This document shows positions 1 to 5,493 of a stretch of DNA of 5,638 nucleotides, piece after piece; the first letter of the stretch is position 1; every line of letters starts with the position of its first letter. The notes beneath the pieces are model-generated. The model saw only the letters and a program-made list of their open reading frames with translations. It made no database searches and was not told the origin of the DNA. This DNA is from Chloroflexota bacterium (lineage in GTDB: Bacteria > Chloroflexota > Limnocylindria > Limnocylindrales > CSP1-4), in assembly GCA_027457005.1 (NCBI GenBank), contig DAIDTV010000110.1:1-5638 (forward strand). Reading direction: 5' to 3'. Both the position numbers and the translations under genes were made by a program.

Positions 1-80
1 GCATGCAGCGGCTGGCGCAGGTCGTGGCTCGCCGCCGCAAGGAATTGCGACTTGGCGCGGTTCGCCTCCTCCGCGCGGTC
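1..80 (-). other. Histidine-kinase HisKA H-box-like segment fused in frame to the smc coiled coil (probable contig-end chimera)
   Basis: Read on the minus strand in the smc frame, residues about 329-354 include AKSQFLAAASHDLRQPLH. This is the dimerisation/phosphoacceptor motif typical of hybrid sensor histidine kinases, where the His of SHDLRQPLH (residue 347 here) is autophosphorylated. SMC proteins have no such motif. The segment contains codons such as CAA-TTC-CTT that stand out against the strongly G/C-ending codons of the neighbouring smc sequence. The breakpoint cannot be placed exactly, because the preceding DRAEEANR fits both an SMC coiled coil and the linker that usually precedes a kinase H-box. 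Being at the extreme end of the window, it looks most like a misjoined contig end (inference). A true fusion or a recombination scar is the alternative. Confidence 0.75.
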
Positions 81-1064
81 GCACGCGAGCAGCACCTCCT
101 GGCGCTCGCGCTCCAGCGCCTCGACCGCCGACTCCGCGCGGCCGTGCGCGAGCCGGGCCGTGGTCAGCTCGCCGGTCAGTGTCTCGAGGTCGGCTCGGAG
201 CCTGCGCTCCGTCTCCCCGCGCGCGGCCAGCCGCCCCGACAGCGCGACCGCGAGCGCCTCGGTCGCCTGGAGCTCGGCCTGCGCCTGCGCCGCCGCCCGG
301 CGTGCCTCGTCCAGGCCGGCGGCGGCGGTCATGCCGGCCCGGGCGGTCGCGTGCGCCCGGGCGTGGGCCGCGACGACGAGGGCGGCGGCCAGTTCGTCGG
401 CGGCCGACCGGCGGGCCTGCTCCTGTTCCACCTGCTGCGCCAGGCGGCGAGCCTGCGGACGAAGCTCCGCCAGCACGTCCCGTACCCGTGCCAGGTTGGC
501 ATCGGCCTCGACCAGCTGGGCCTCGGCCTGGCGGCGGCGGCGCTCGTGCCGCCGGACGCCGGCGACCTCCTCGAACAGCGCCCGGCGCTCCTCGGGCCGG
601 AGTGCGAGCGCCTGGTCCACCATGCCCTGGCCGATGAACAGGAAGGCGTTCTCGGCGATGTTCGCCGCGTCGAGCAGGTCCACCAGGTCGCGGTGGCGGA
701 CCCGCTGGCGGTTCACCAGGTAGTCGTTCTCGCCGGAACGGAAGAGCCGGCGGCCCAGCGCGACTTCGGAGAAGTCCAGCGGCAGCAGGCCGTCGGCGTT
801 GTCGAGCAGCACCGTGACGTCGGCCATCCCGATCGCGTGGCGCCGCTCGGATCCCGCGAAGATCACGTCCTCGGCCCGGCGGATCCGCAGTGAGCGGCCC
901 TGCTCGCCGAGCGCCCATCGCAGTGCATCGACCAGGTTGCTCTTGCCGCTCCCGTTGGGGCCGATCACGGCGCTGATGCCCGCGCCGAACTCGATCTCGG
1001 TGCGTTCGGCGAACGACTTGAATCCGACCATGCGCAGGGCGCGCAGTCGACCTCGAACGGTCAT
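1..1064 (-). CDS. smc: Chromosome segregation ATPase SMC, N-terminal part (runs off the left edge; anomalous histidine-kinase-like end)
   Basis: SMC forms a dimeric ring with ScpA and ScpB that compacts and helps segregate the chromosome. About 354 residues are visible. The N-terminal ATPase half-domain is clear: GFKSFAERT at residues 14-22, Walker A GPNGSGKS at 35-42, LRWALGEQ at 48-55, DVIFAGSERR at 66-75, and the Q-loop region FIGQGMVDQAL at 143-153 followed by EERRALFEEVAGV. From about residue 171 the chain becomes an Arg/Ala/Glu-rich coiled coil, as expected. The hinge, second coiled coil and C-terminal ABC signature/Walker B lie outside the window. The ATG at 1064 places GFKSFA at the usual distance from the N-terminus; a purine/G-rich stretch just upstream may act as a weak ribosome site. 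The gene begins 25 bases after rnc, the classical rnc-smc pairing. From about residue 329 the frame switches abruptly to a histidine-kinase H-box, which does not belong in SMC (see findings). Identity of the first 320 residues is secure. Confidence 0.96.
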   Translation of the reverse strand, partial: MTVRGRLRALRMVGFKSFAERTEIEFGAGISAVIGPNGSGKSNLVDALRWALGEQGRSLRIRRAEDVIFAGSERRHAIGMADVTVLLDNADGLLPLDFSEVALGRRLFRSGENDYLVNRQRVRHRDLVDLLDAANIAENAFLFIGQGMVDQALALRPEERRALFEEVAGVRRHERRRRQAEAQLVEADANLARVRDVLAELRPQARRLAQQVEQEQARRSAADELAAALVVAAHARAHATARAGMTAAAGLDEARRAAAQAQAELQATEALAVALSGRLAARGETERRLRADLETLTGELTTARLAHGRAESAVEALERERQEVLLACDRAEEANRAKSQFLAAASHDLRQPLH

Positions 1065-1089
1065 CGGCCCGGCCCCCGTCGGCCGAACG

Positions 1090-1848
1090 TCACGTCCCGG
1101 ACTCCGGGGAGGGTTCCCCCGGGAATGGGGAGGCGTCGAGCGCCGGCGGCACCTCGCGCTTCACCTCGAGCACCTCGAGCGCGCGGTCCGCCGCCTCCGT
1201 CTCGGCGTTTCGCCGGTTGCCGCCTTCGCCACGGCCCAGCGCGCGCTCCCCCACGAGCACGTCGACCACGTAGCGCTTCGCATGGTCGGGCCCCTCTGCA
1301 CTCACGAGCCGGTACACCGGCGGCGCCCCCCACCGCACGTAGCTGAGCTCCTGCAGGCGGCTCTTCGGCGACTTCAGGCTCGCGGCGGGGATCCTGGCAT
1401 CCAGCAGGTCCTCCATCAGGCCCGTCAGCCAGGTCCGGGCGGTGGCGAACCCCTGGTCGAGGTAGACGGCCGCGACGACCGCCTCGAACGTGGCGGCGAG
1501 CACCGACGCCCGCCGTCGCTCGCCCGTGCGCTCCGCGCCCTGCCCCAGCACGATCAGTTCGCCCAGGCCGAGCCGCCCCGCCACCCGCGCCAGCGCCTGC
1601 GTCGAGACCAGGGCCGCCCGACGCGCCGTGAGCGCGCCCTCGTCCTCCTCCGGATGGCGTTGGTACAGCGCCTCGGACACCACCAGCGACACCACGGCGT
1701 CGCCCAGGTACTCGAGCCGCTCGTTGGACCCGATCGGCGCCTCGGGGTGCTCGTTGGTGAAGCTTCCGTGGACCAGGGCCCGCTCGAACAGGGCCCGGTC
1801 CGCGACCGGCAGACCGAGCCGCGCCGCGAGCTCGCCAGCCGGGTCCAT
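1090..1848 (-). CDS. rnc: Ribonuclease III
   Basis: RNase III cleaves double-stranded RNA, chiefly in processing the 16S/23S rRNA precursor and some mRNAs. The 252-residue product has the catalytic domain with the family signature NERLEYLGDAV at residues 42-52. This supplies the equivalents of E. coli E38 (E43), E41 (E46) and D45 (D50). The second catalytic segment reads SVLAATFEAVVAAVYLDQG (residues 115-133): the Glu matching E117 is kept (E122), but the position matching D114 is Ala119. The C-terminal double-stranded RNA-binding domain starts near SPKSRLQEL and continues through YRLVSAEGPDHAKRYVV to the RRNAETEAADRALEVL helix. A Pro/Ser-rich tail of about 20 residues follows, longer than usual. 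The ATG at 1848 lies 16 bases after acpP's stop, without an obvious Shine-Dalgarno, suggesting translational coupling. It sits directly upstream of smc, as in many bacteria. Family assignment is certain; full activity is probable but untested given the Ala. Confidence 0.97.
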   Translation of the reverse strand: MDPAGELAARLGLPVADRALFERALVHGSFTNEHPEAPIGSNERLEYLGDAVVSLVVSEALYQRHPEEDEGALTARRAALVSTQALARVAGRLGLGELIVLGQGAERTGERRRASVLAATFEAVVAAVYLDQGFATARTWLTGLMEDLLDARIPAASLKSPKSRLQELSYVRWGAPPVYRLVSAEGPDHAKRYVVDVLVGERALGRGEGGNRRNAETEAADRALEVLEVKREVPPALDASPFPGEPSPESGT

Positions 1849-1864
1849 CGCGAGGCGCAGTGGG

Positions 1865-2107
1865 CTACTGCGCGGCGTGCTCGTCGATGTAGTCGACCGC
1901 GTCCTGGACCGTGCGGATCTTCTCGGCGTCCTCGTCCGAGATCTCGGTGCCGAACTCTTCCTCGAGGCTCATGATCAGCTCGACGAGATCCAGGGAGTCG
2001 GCGTTGAGGTCGTCCACGAAGGACGCCTCGGGCTTGACCTCGTCCTCGTCGACACCGAGCTGCTCAACGACGATCTTCTTGAGCCGCTCGTAGGTTGATG
2101 CCGTCAC
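1865..2107 (-). CDS. acpP: Acyl carrier protein
   Basis: ACP is the small acidic cytosolic protein that carries growing fatty acyl chains on a 4'-phosphopantetheine arm and hands them to fatty-acid and phospholipid enzymes. The product is 80 residues, the normal size. The attachment site is DSL with Ser38, within VDDLNADSLDLVEL, followed by the characteristic acidic helix MSLEEEFGTEISDEDAEKI. The start is GTG at 2107, chosen because a perfect AGGAGG lies 8 bases upstream and because it gives the standard ACP N-terminus (TYERLKKIVVEQLG). The open frame continues upstream without a stop, but that part is the shadow of nusB. The neighbours are nusB (29 bases upstream) and rnc (17 bases downstream to its ATG). 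The usual fabD, fabG and fabF partners are absent. The strong ribosome site fits the high expression ACP needs. Confidence 0.97.
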   Translation of the reverse strand: MTASTYERLKKIVVEQLGVDEDEVKPEASFVDDLNADSLDLVELIMSLEEEFGTEISDEDAEKIRTVQDAVDYIDEHAAQ

Positions 2108-2115
2108 CAGTCCTA

Positions 2116-2121
2116 CCTCCT
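2116..2121 (-). promoter_or_regulatory. Shine-Dalgarno of acpP
   Basis: The minus strand reads AGGAGG, followed by 8 bases and then GTG. This consensus site decides the GTG start of acpP over any upstream start in the long open frame. It is one of only three strong ribosome sites in the window; the others precede rpmF and the coiled-coil gene. Confidence 0.85.
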
Positions 2122-2124
2122 GAT

Positions 2125-2147
2125 CCTGGCGGAAGGTCACCGCCTGG
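2125..2147 (-). promoter_or_regulatory. Putative RNA hairpin at the nusB/acpP junction
   Basis: The minus-strand RNA can fold as an 8-bp stem with one internal mismatch: arms 2125-2132 and 2140-2147, including the perfect core GGCGG/CCGCC, around a 7-base loop that holds the nusB stop codon. It ends only 3 bases before the AGGAGG of acpP. It is not followed by a T-run, so it does not look like an intrinsic terminator. It could insulate nusB from acpP, act as a processing or stabilising element for the acpP part of the transcript, or be a chance product of high GC. Seen in sequence; function is inferred. Confidence 0.35.
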
Positions 2148-2613
2148 AATCGCGATTCCCGTCCCTCCGGGTGGGCCCGGCCAATCCTGCCTCGCCTGCG
2201 ATCCGTCCGAGGACGCCGTTCAGGAGCCGACGGGCAGGTTCCCCACTGTAGGTTCGAGCCAGACCGACCCACTCGGCGATGACCACTCGGGCCGGTGTCG
2301 TGGCGGAGTGTAGCAGTTCCCCAAGCGCCGAACGCAACAGGGCGCGGTCGATTCGAGCGAGCTGGACGACCGGGTATGCCGGTGCCGCGGCCTCGATCCG
2401 AGCGTCGATGGTGTCGCGGTGGCGCACGACGGCATCGACGAGGGTACGGGCGTACGCGGCCGTCTCCTCGTCCGCACCCACGTCCGACAGCTGGCGCTCC
2501 AGCGCCGCGGAGGCGGTCCGCTGCCCGAAGTCGGCCTCGAACACCGCCGCAAGCGCGAGGCGACGCGCGGCCCGCCGCGGCGCGTGGCGCTCGCCCGCCG
2601 CATCCGGCGACAC
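2137..2613 (-). CDS. nusB: Transcription antitermination factor NusB
   Basis: NusB pairs with NusE (S10) and binds boxA RNA to keep RNA polymerase reading through rRNA operons. The 158-residue product is an all-helical NusB domain. The N-terminal helix RRAARRLALAAVFEAD matches the family's Arg-rich RNA-binding start. The middle has the usual PVVQLARIDRALLRSALGEL. The C-terminal half carries TPARVVIAEWVGLARTYSGEPARRLLNGVLGRIA, the NusB hallmark (typically P..V.INE.V.LA..Y.....RF.NGVL). The last roughly 15 residues form a basic tail outside the domain. The start is GTG at 2613, 3 bases after the TGA of the Asp23-family gene and in the same reading frame, so reinitiation by the same ribosome is likely. 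No clear Shine-Dalgarno is seen. The pairing of an Asp23-family gene with nusB is widespread in Gram-positive bacteria. Confidence 0.95.
   Translation of the reverse strand: MSPDAAGERHAPRRAARRLALAAVFEADFGQRTASAALERQLSDVGADEETAAYARTLVDAVVRHRDTIDARIEAAAPAYPVVQLARIDRALLRSALGELLHSATTPARVVIAEWVGLARTYSGEPARRLLNGVLGRIAGEAGLAGPTRRDGNRDSRR
2146..2159. repeat. Perfect 14-bp palindrome overlapping the last codons of nusB
   Basis: The sequence GGAATCGCGATTCC is its own reverse complement. It lies in the poorly conserved basic tail of NusB (codons for NRDSR), about 40 bases before the acpP start, and its left edge overlaps the neighbouring hairpin arm. Perfect dyads of this size can be transcription-factor operators. 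One such match in a window of this size is not far from chance, so an operator role is only a possibility. Confidence 0.3.
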
Positions 2614-2616
2614 GCG

Positions 2617-3027
2617 TCAGTCGCCGACGCCGTCGACGAGGATGGTGACCTCGCCGAGCTCGAGCCCCAGCTGTCGCTCGATCGTCTCCGCGATGGACCG
2701 CCGCACCCGCGAGGCGAGGACGCCGAGTGGCTCGCCCGACCGCGCCACCACGAAGAGCCGCACGTGCACCCGACCACCCCGCAGGCGGGCCGTGACGGCC
2801 GGGCCCGCCAGCCACGCCCAGAACGCGGCGCCCCCTCGGCCGACCCGCAGCACACCTGGCTGCGACTCCGCGGCGGCCCGGGCCATCGCGCCGATCACCC
2901 GCCGCCGCACCGTGAGCATGCGCACCGCGCCCTCACCGGCGGCCGCGGGCCTGCCGGTGCCACCCGCCGTGGCCTGCCCGCCCGCGCCCCCCATGCGATC
3001 CCGGTCGCTCCGCTCGAACGTCGTCAT
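2617..3027 (-). CDS. Asp23/Gls24 (DUF322) family envelope stress response protein
   Basis: Asp23/Gls24 proteins are small, mainly cytoplasmic proteins linked to cell-envelope stress in Gram-positive bacteria. Staphylococcal Asp23 is tethered to the membrane by AmaP. This 136-residue product has a Gly/Ala-rich, probably disordered first 35 residues, then the family fold: RRRVIGAMARAAAESQPGV (the usual helix ending in a PGV-like turn), a beta segment GGRVHVRLFVVARSGEPL, a long helix SRVRRSIAETIERQLGLEL, and the closing strand EVTILVDGV. The expected order VIGKIA..A...PGV - V.V.V.VV...G.P - V...V...V....G - V.V.V.GV is followed. No signal peptide or membrane span is seen, and no amaP partner is present. 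The ATG at 3027 overlaps the plsX stop by 4 bases (ATGA), with GGAG 8 bases upstream. nusB follows directly. The exact role here is unknown. Confidence 0.85.
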   Translation of the reverse strand: MTTFERSDRDRMGGAGGQATAGGTGRPAAAGEGAVRMLTVRRRVIGAMARAAAESQPGVLRVGRGGAAFWAWLAGPAVTARLRGGRVHVRLFVVARSGEPLGVLASRVRRSIAETIERQLGLELGEVTILVDGVGD

Positions 3028-4106
3028 CCCGCCGTCTCCGTGGCGCCCGCGCCCGCGGGTTCACCCGGGCGCGGCAGGGGGGCGAGGGCATCCGAGATCA
3101 ACTGCGGCACGCGCGCCCTCGCCGACGCCGCGCCCACTCCCACCGCGTAGGAGATCATGCGGGCCCGCGCGCGGCCATGCGTGATGATCACGGTGCCGCG
3201 GACGCCCAGGAGCGGCGCCCCCCCGAGCTTCTCGTAGTCGAACCGCTCCCGGATCCGGGCGATGCCCGGTCGCATCAGCAGGTATCCCAGCGGGCCCCAC
3301 GGCGGGCGGCGGAACTCGCGCCGCAGGAGGTCGAAGATGAAGCCGGAGAGCCCCTCGAAGAACTTCATGGTGACGTTCCCGATCGAGGCGTCGCACACCA
3401 CCACGTCCGCCAGGTGTGCCACGAGGTCCTTGCCCTCGACGTTGCCCACGAACCGCAGGCCGCCCTGCGCGAGCATCGCGGTCGCCTCCTGGACGCGTCG
3501 TTCGCCCTTGCCGCCCTCCTCGCCGATCGACAGCAGCGCGACCGAGGGATCGCGCACGCCGAGCACCTTCTCCGCGTAGATCGCACCCATCCGCGCGTAC
3601 TGCGAGAGGTTGAGCCCGGTGGAATCCGTGGTCGCGCCGATGTCGAGCAGCACGAACGGCCCCTTGTCGCTCACCATCTGCACCGCCAGGGCCGGGCGGT
3701 CCACGCCGGGCAGGCGCCCCAGGTAGAGGATGGCCGCGGCGACGCCGGCGCCCGTGTGACCAGCGGTGACGACCGCGTCGGCCCGCCCCTCCCGGACGAG
3801 CCGCATCGCGACGTTGATGCTGGCATCCCGCTTGCGCCGCACGGCGGCCGCGGCCTGCTCGTCCATCGCCACGAGCTCGGACGCGGGCACCAGCGTCACG
3901 TGAGAAGGCAGACCGCCCTGGACGTGCGGCGCGATCCGCGCCTCGTCCCCGACCAGGAGGAGGTCCGTGTCGGGGTGCTCCCGGGCCCACGCCAGGGCGC
4001 CGGGCACGACCTCGGATGGGCCGTGATCGCCCCCCAGGGCGTCGACGGCCACGCGCACGCGCGGCTCGGTCGAGGCAGACGGGACGGCGACCGAGCGGAT
4101 GTCCAT
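3024..4106 (-). CDS. plsX: Phosphate acyltransferase PlsX
   Basis: PlsX converts acyl-ACP plus phosphate to acyl-phosphate, the acyl donor used by PlsY to start phospholipid synthesis. It works at the inner face of the membrane. The 360-residue product is of normal length. Conserved blocks appear in order: RVAVDALGGDHGP (about 18-30), DAVVTAGHTGAG (about 110-121, where many homologues have SAGNTGA), FVLLDIGATTDSTGLNLSQYA, ALLSIGEEGGKG, RFVGNVEGKDL, ADVVVCDASIGNV followed by KFFEGLSG, and YEKLGGAPLLGVRGTVIITHG. The ATG start at 4106 gives about 15 residues before the usual MxxAVDAMGGD start. A GTG at 4058 would give a more canonical N-terminus but lacks a clear ribosome site. It follows rpmF by 31 bases and overlaps the Asp23-family gene by 4 bases. 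The rpmF-plsX link is ancient and common. It uses the product of acpP in the same operon. Confidence 0.97.
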   Translation of the reverse strand: MDIRSVAVPSASTEPRVRVAVDALGGDHGPSEVVPGALAWAREHPDTDLLLVGDEARIAPHVQGGLPSHVTLVPASELVAMDEQAAAAVRRKRDASINVAMRLVREGRADAVVTAGHTGAGVAAAILYLGRLPGVDRPALAVQMVSDKGPFVLLDIGATTDSTGLNLSQYARMGAIYAEKVLGVRDPSVALLSIGEEGGKGERRVQEATAMLAQGGLRFVGNVEGKDLVAHLADVVVCDASIGNVTMKFFEGLSGFIFDLLRREFRRPPWGPLGYLLMRPGIARIRERFDYEKLGGAPLLGVRGTVIITHGRARARMISYAVGVGAASARARVPQLISDALAPLPRPGEPAGAGATETAG

Positions 4107-4137
4107 CTCGCCCCGGTTTCCCGCGCGCCCGCCGCCG

Positions 4138-4344
4138 TCAGGCCCGACCCGACTCGCCGGTGGTCTTCGTCTTGATGTGCACCGCCTCGCGGCCCGCGTA
4201 CCACCCGCAGTTGGGGCAGGCGTGGTGGCTGAGCTTGGGCTCGTGGCAGTGCGGGCAGGACTCCACCTCGGGGACCGTGAGCGCGTGGTGCGCGCGGCGA
4301 TCGCCCTGTGCGGCGTGAGAAGTCTTGCGCTTGGGTAGGCCCAT
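4138..4344 (-). CDS. rpmF: 50S ribosomal protein L32 (zinc-ribbon form)
   Basis: L32 is a small protein of the large ribosomal subunit. The 68-residue product begins MGLPKRKTSHA, close to the common MAVPKRKTS start, and has the basic His/Arg-rich N-terminal segment. The zinc ribbon is complete: Cys30 and Cys33 in CPHC, Cys43 and Cys46 in CPNC, then GWYAGREAV matching the usual GYYKGR end. Keeping all four Cys marks the zinc-containing paralogue type rather than the Cys-less one induced in zinc limitation. A tail of about ten residues (KTKTTGESGRA) is slightly longer than usual. GAGGAG lies 6 bases before the ATG. It sits between the DUF177 gene (41 bases) and plsX, the classic yceD-rpmF-plsX order. 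Confidence 0.97.
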   Translation of the reverse strand: MGLPKRKTSHAAQGDRRAHHALTVPEVESCPHCHEPKLSHHACPNCGWYAGREAVHIKTKTTGESGRA

Positions 4345-4350
4345 GGGTGT

Positions 4351-4356
4351 CTCCTC
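4351..4356 (-). promoter_or_regulatory. Shine-Dalgarno of rpmF
   Basis: The minus strand reads GAGGAG with a 6-base spacer to the ATG at 4344. It supports independent, strong initiation of rpmF after the DUF177 gene. Confidence 0.75.
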
Positions 4357-4385
4357 GTGCGTGGCCGCGCCGGCGGCGTGGTGGA

Positions 4386-4934
4386 TCAGCGGGTGGGTTC
4401 GTCAGTCCCGGGGGACTGCCAGTCGGCCAGCGCGGCCAGCCGTGGGTCGACCGGGTCGTCCCGGTGCTCGTGCGCGGGGTCCTCGTTCAGGTCGGCGCCG
4501 CAGACCGGGCACAGCCCGCGGCAGTCCGGCCTGCAGAGCGGGGCGATCGGCTCGGCCATCGAGATCGCCTCCCCCACCGGGACGCCGAGATCCAGCACGT
4601 GGTGATCGTCGATGCGAAGCGCGTCGGGCTCGGCGCTCGTGTCGAGCGGCAGGCCCGTGTGCAGGTCGATCGACGGCAGCGCCTCCTCGCGCAGCTCCAC
4701 GTGGATCGGCGTCACGATCGGCTTGAGGCAGCGGCTGCACGTCTCGGCGAGCGCCGCGGTCAGGTCGGCGTCCGCCAGGATGCTGCGCGTCGTCCGGGAC
4801 AGCCGCACGCGCCCGCTGATGGGCGAGGCGAGTCGCAGGTCGTCCGGGAGGTCCAGCCGCGCGTCCGTGATCTCGTACCGGCGATCGGTCCCGGCGACCG
4901 AGCCCATGAGGCCCGCGACGTTAAACGCGAGCAT
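4386..4934 (-). CDS. YceD/DUF177 family metal-binding protein
   Basis: DUF177 (YceD) proteins are encoded next to rpmF in many bacteria and, with their plant homologues, have been linked to 23S rRNA accumulation or processing. The 182-residue product begins LAFNVAGLMG...RRYEI, the usual N-terminal pattern. It contains two Cys clusters: C66-x2-C69 in ETCSRCLKP, and C134, C138, C142 and C145 in the segment CRPDCRGLCPVCGADLN. The protein ends with DPRLAALADW, the family's typical C-terminus. The Cys spacing suggests a zinc site. The ATG at 4934 overlaps the preceding coiled-coil gene by 14 bases, and no Shine-Dalgarno is obvious, so translational coupling is likely. A second Met (residue 10) is less suitable because it would remove conserved N-terminal positions. 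The family call is strong; the molecular activity is not established. Confidence 0.9.
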   Translation of the reverse strand: MLAFNVAGLMGSVAGTDRRYEITDARLDLPDDLRLASPISGRVRLSRTTRSILADADLTAALAETCSRCLKPIVTPIHVELREEALPSIDLHTGLPLDTSAEPDALRIDDHHVLDLGVPVGEAISMAEPIAPLCRPDCRGLCPVCGADLNEDPAHEHRDDPVDPRLAALADWQSPGTDEPTR

Positions 4935-5439
4935 GGCCCGCCATGCGGTTCGGCTCGTCCTCGGGCATCTCCTCCTCGGGTTCGGGCTCGACGCCGCGCC
5001 GCTCGTCCAGCATCTCGATCCCGTGCCGGATGCTCTGCAGCGCCTTCACGCACTCGCCCTCGAGGCGCACGAGGACGCTGGCCGCGTATTCGTCGGCGCC
5101 GTGCCGGATATCGTCGGCGTCACGATGGCCCTCGGCGATGATCTCCTGCGACCGCGCCTCGGCGGCACGCGTGAGCTCGCGCTCCTCGATCAGGAACGCC
5201 GCCTGCTCCTGGGCCCGAGCGACGATCCGCTCCGCCTCCTCCTGCGCCTTCTCGATGATCCGCTCGCCCTCGGAGTTGATCCGCTTGGCAGCGCGGACTT
5301 CCTCGGGCACGGCGACACGGAGCTCGTCGATGAGGTTCAGGGCGGCGTCTCGGTCGATGATCGCGCTCTTCGTGAGGGGCAGCCGCTTCCCGTTGGCCAC
5401 GAGCGATTCGAGACGCTCGACGAGGAAGATGATGTCGAT
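4921..5439 (-). CDS. DivIVA-like coiled-coil protein of the coaD-rpmF region (start uncertain: ATC 5439 or GTG 5400)
   Basis: The product, 172 residues from 5439, starts with IDIIFLVERLESLVANGKRLP, then a segment ending in LIDELRVAVPEEV. This is followed by about 60 residues of Glu/Ala/Arg-rich coiled coil (RAAKRINSEGERIIEKAQEEAERIVARAQEQ and onward), a second helix GADEYAASVLVRLEGECVKALQSIRHGIEML, and an acidic tail. Similar proteins between coaD and DUF177 genes in Chloroflexota and Actinobacteria are usually annotated as hypothetical, DivIVA-domain or ATP synthase b-like; their function is unknown and no membrane segment is seen. The family start is usually Met-Asp-Ile, but here that Met position is ATC (5437-5439), with AGGAGG 8 bases upstream. 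No ATG, GTG or TTG occurs in this frame between the upstream TAG and the GTG at 5400, which would remove 13 conserved residues and lacks a ribosome site. The stop overlaps the DUF177 start by 14 bases. Confidence 0.82.
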   Translation of the reverse strand: MDIIFLVERLESLVANGKRLPLTKSAIIDRDAALNLIDELRVAVPEEVRAAKRINSEGERIIEKAQEEAERIVARAQEQAAFLIEERELTRAAEARSQEIIAEGHRDADDIRHGADEYAASVLVRLEGECVKALQSIRHGIEMLDERRGVEPEPEEEMPEDEPNRMAGHARV

Positions 5440-5447
5440 GGCGGGAA

Positions 5448-5453
5448 CCTCCT
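5448..5453 (-). promoter_or_regulatory. Shine-Dalgarno of the coiled-coil gene, pointing to an ATC start
   Basis: The minus strand reads AGGAGG (GAGGAGG if extended) with an 8-base spacer to ATC at 5439. It is the same hexamer and spacing as the acpP site. It is too far (47 bases) from the first conventional start, GTG at 5400, to serve it. It is therefore the main evidence for a non-canonical start or for an error in that base. Confidence 0.7.
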
Positions 5454-5493
5454 CAAGCCCGCCCGGGAGGGCGTCCCGGACTGACGCGCCATT

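Noticed and set aside
3..893. Long plus-strand open frames over smc (3-893, 52-723, 799-1974)
   Set aside because: They are antisense to clear smc and rnc coding. Their Arg/Ala/Pro/Ser-rich translations have no recognisable motif and arise from the strong third-position GC bias.
1061..1333. 90-codon minus-strand frame between rnc and smc
   Set aside because: It is a second frame within the rnc 3' half, with a Gly/Arg/Ala-rich translation and no family features.
1865..2815. 316-residue reading with a long N-terminal extension of ACP
   Set aside because: The extension is an Arg-rich shadow of nusB and part of the Asp23-family gene. The AGGAGG plus GTG at 2107 gives a normal 80-residue ACP.
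3177..4175. 332-codon plus-strand open frame over plsX
   Set aside because: It is antisense to the complete set of PlsX motifs. The translation is His/Arg/Ala-rich without domain features.
5459..5474. GC-rich inverted repeat after coaD considered as a terminator
   Set aside because: It has almost no loop or only a 4-bp stem, and no T-run follows in the direction of transcription.
4612..5484. 290-codon plus-strand open frame over the DUF177 and coiled-coil genes
   Set aside because: The minus-strand frames have family motifs, ribosome sites and operon spacing. The plus-strand frame has none and spans two genes.
5337..5492. ATG immediately after the coaD stop (TAGAATG), opening a 51-codon Ser/Arg-rich frame
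   Set aside because: It is out of frame with the coiled-coil gene, has no motif, and overlaps that gene's ribosome site and N-terminus; most likely a shadow, though a translated leader cannot be excluded.
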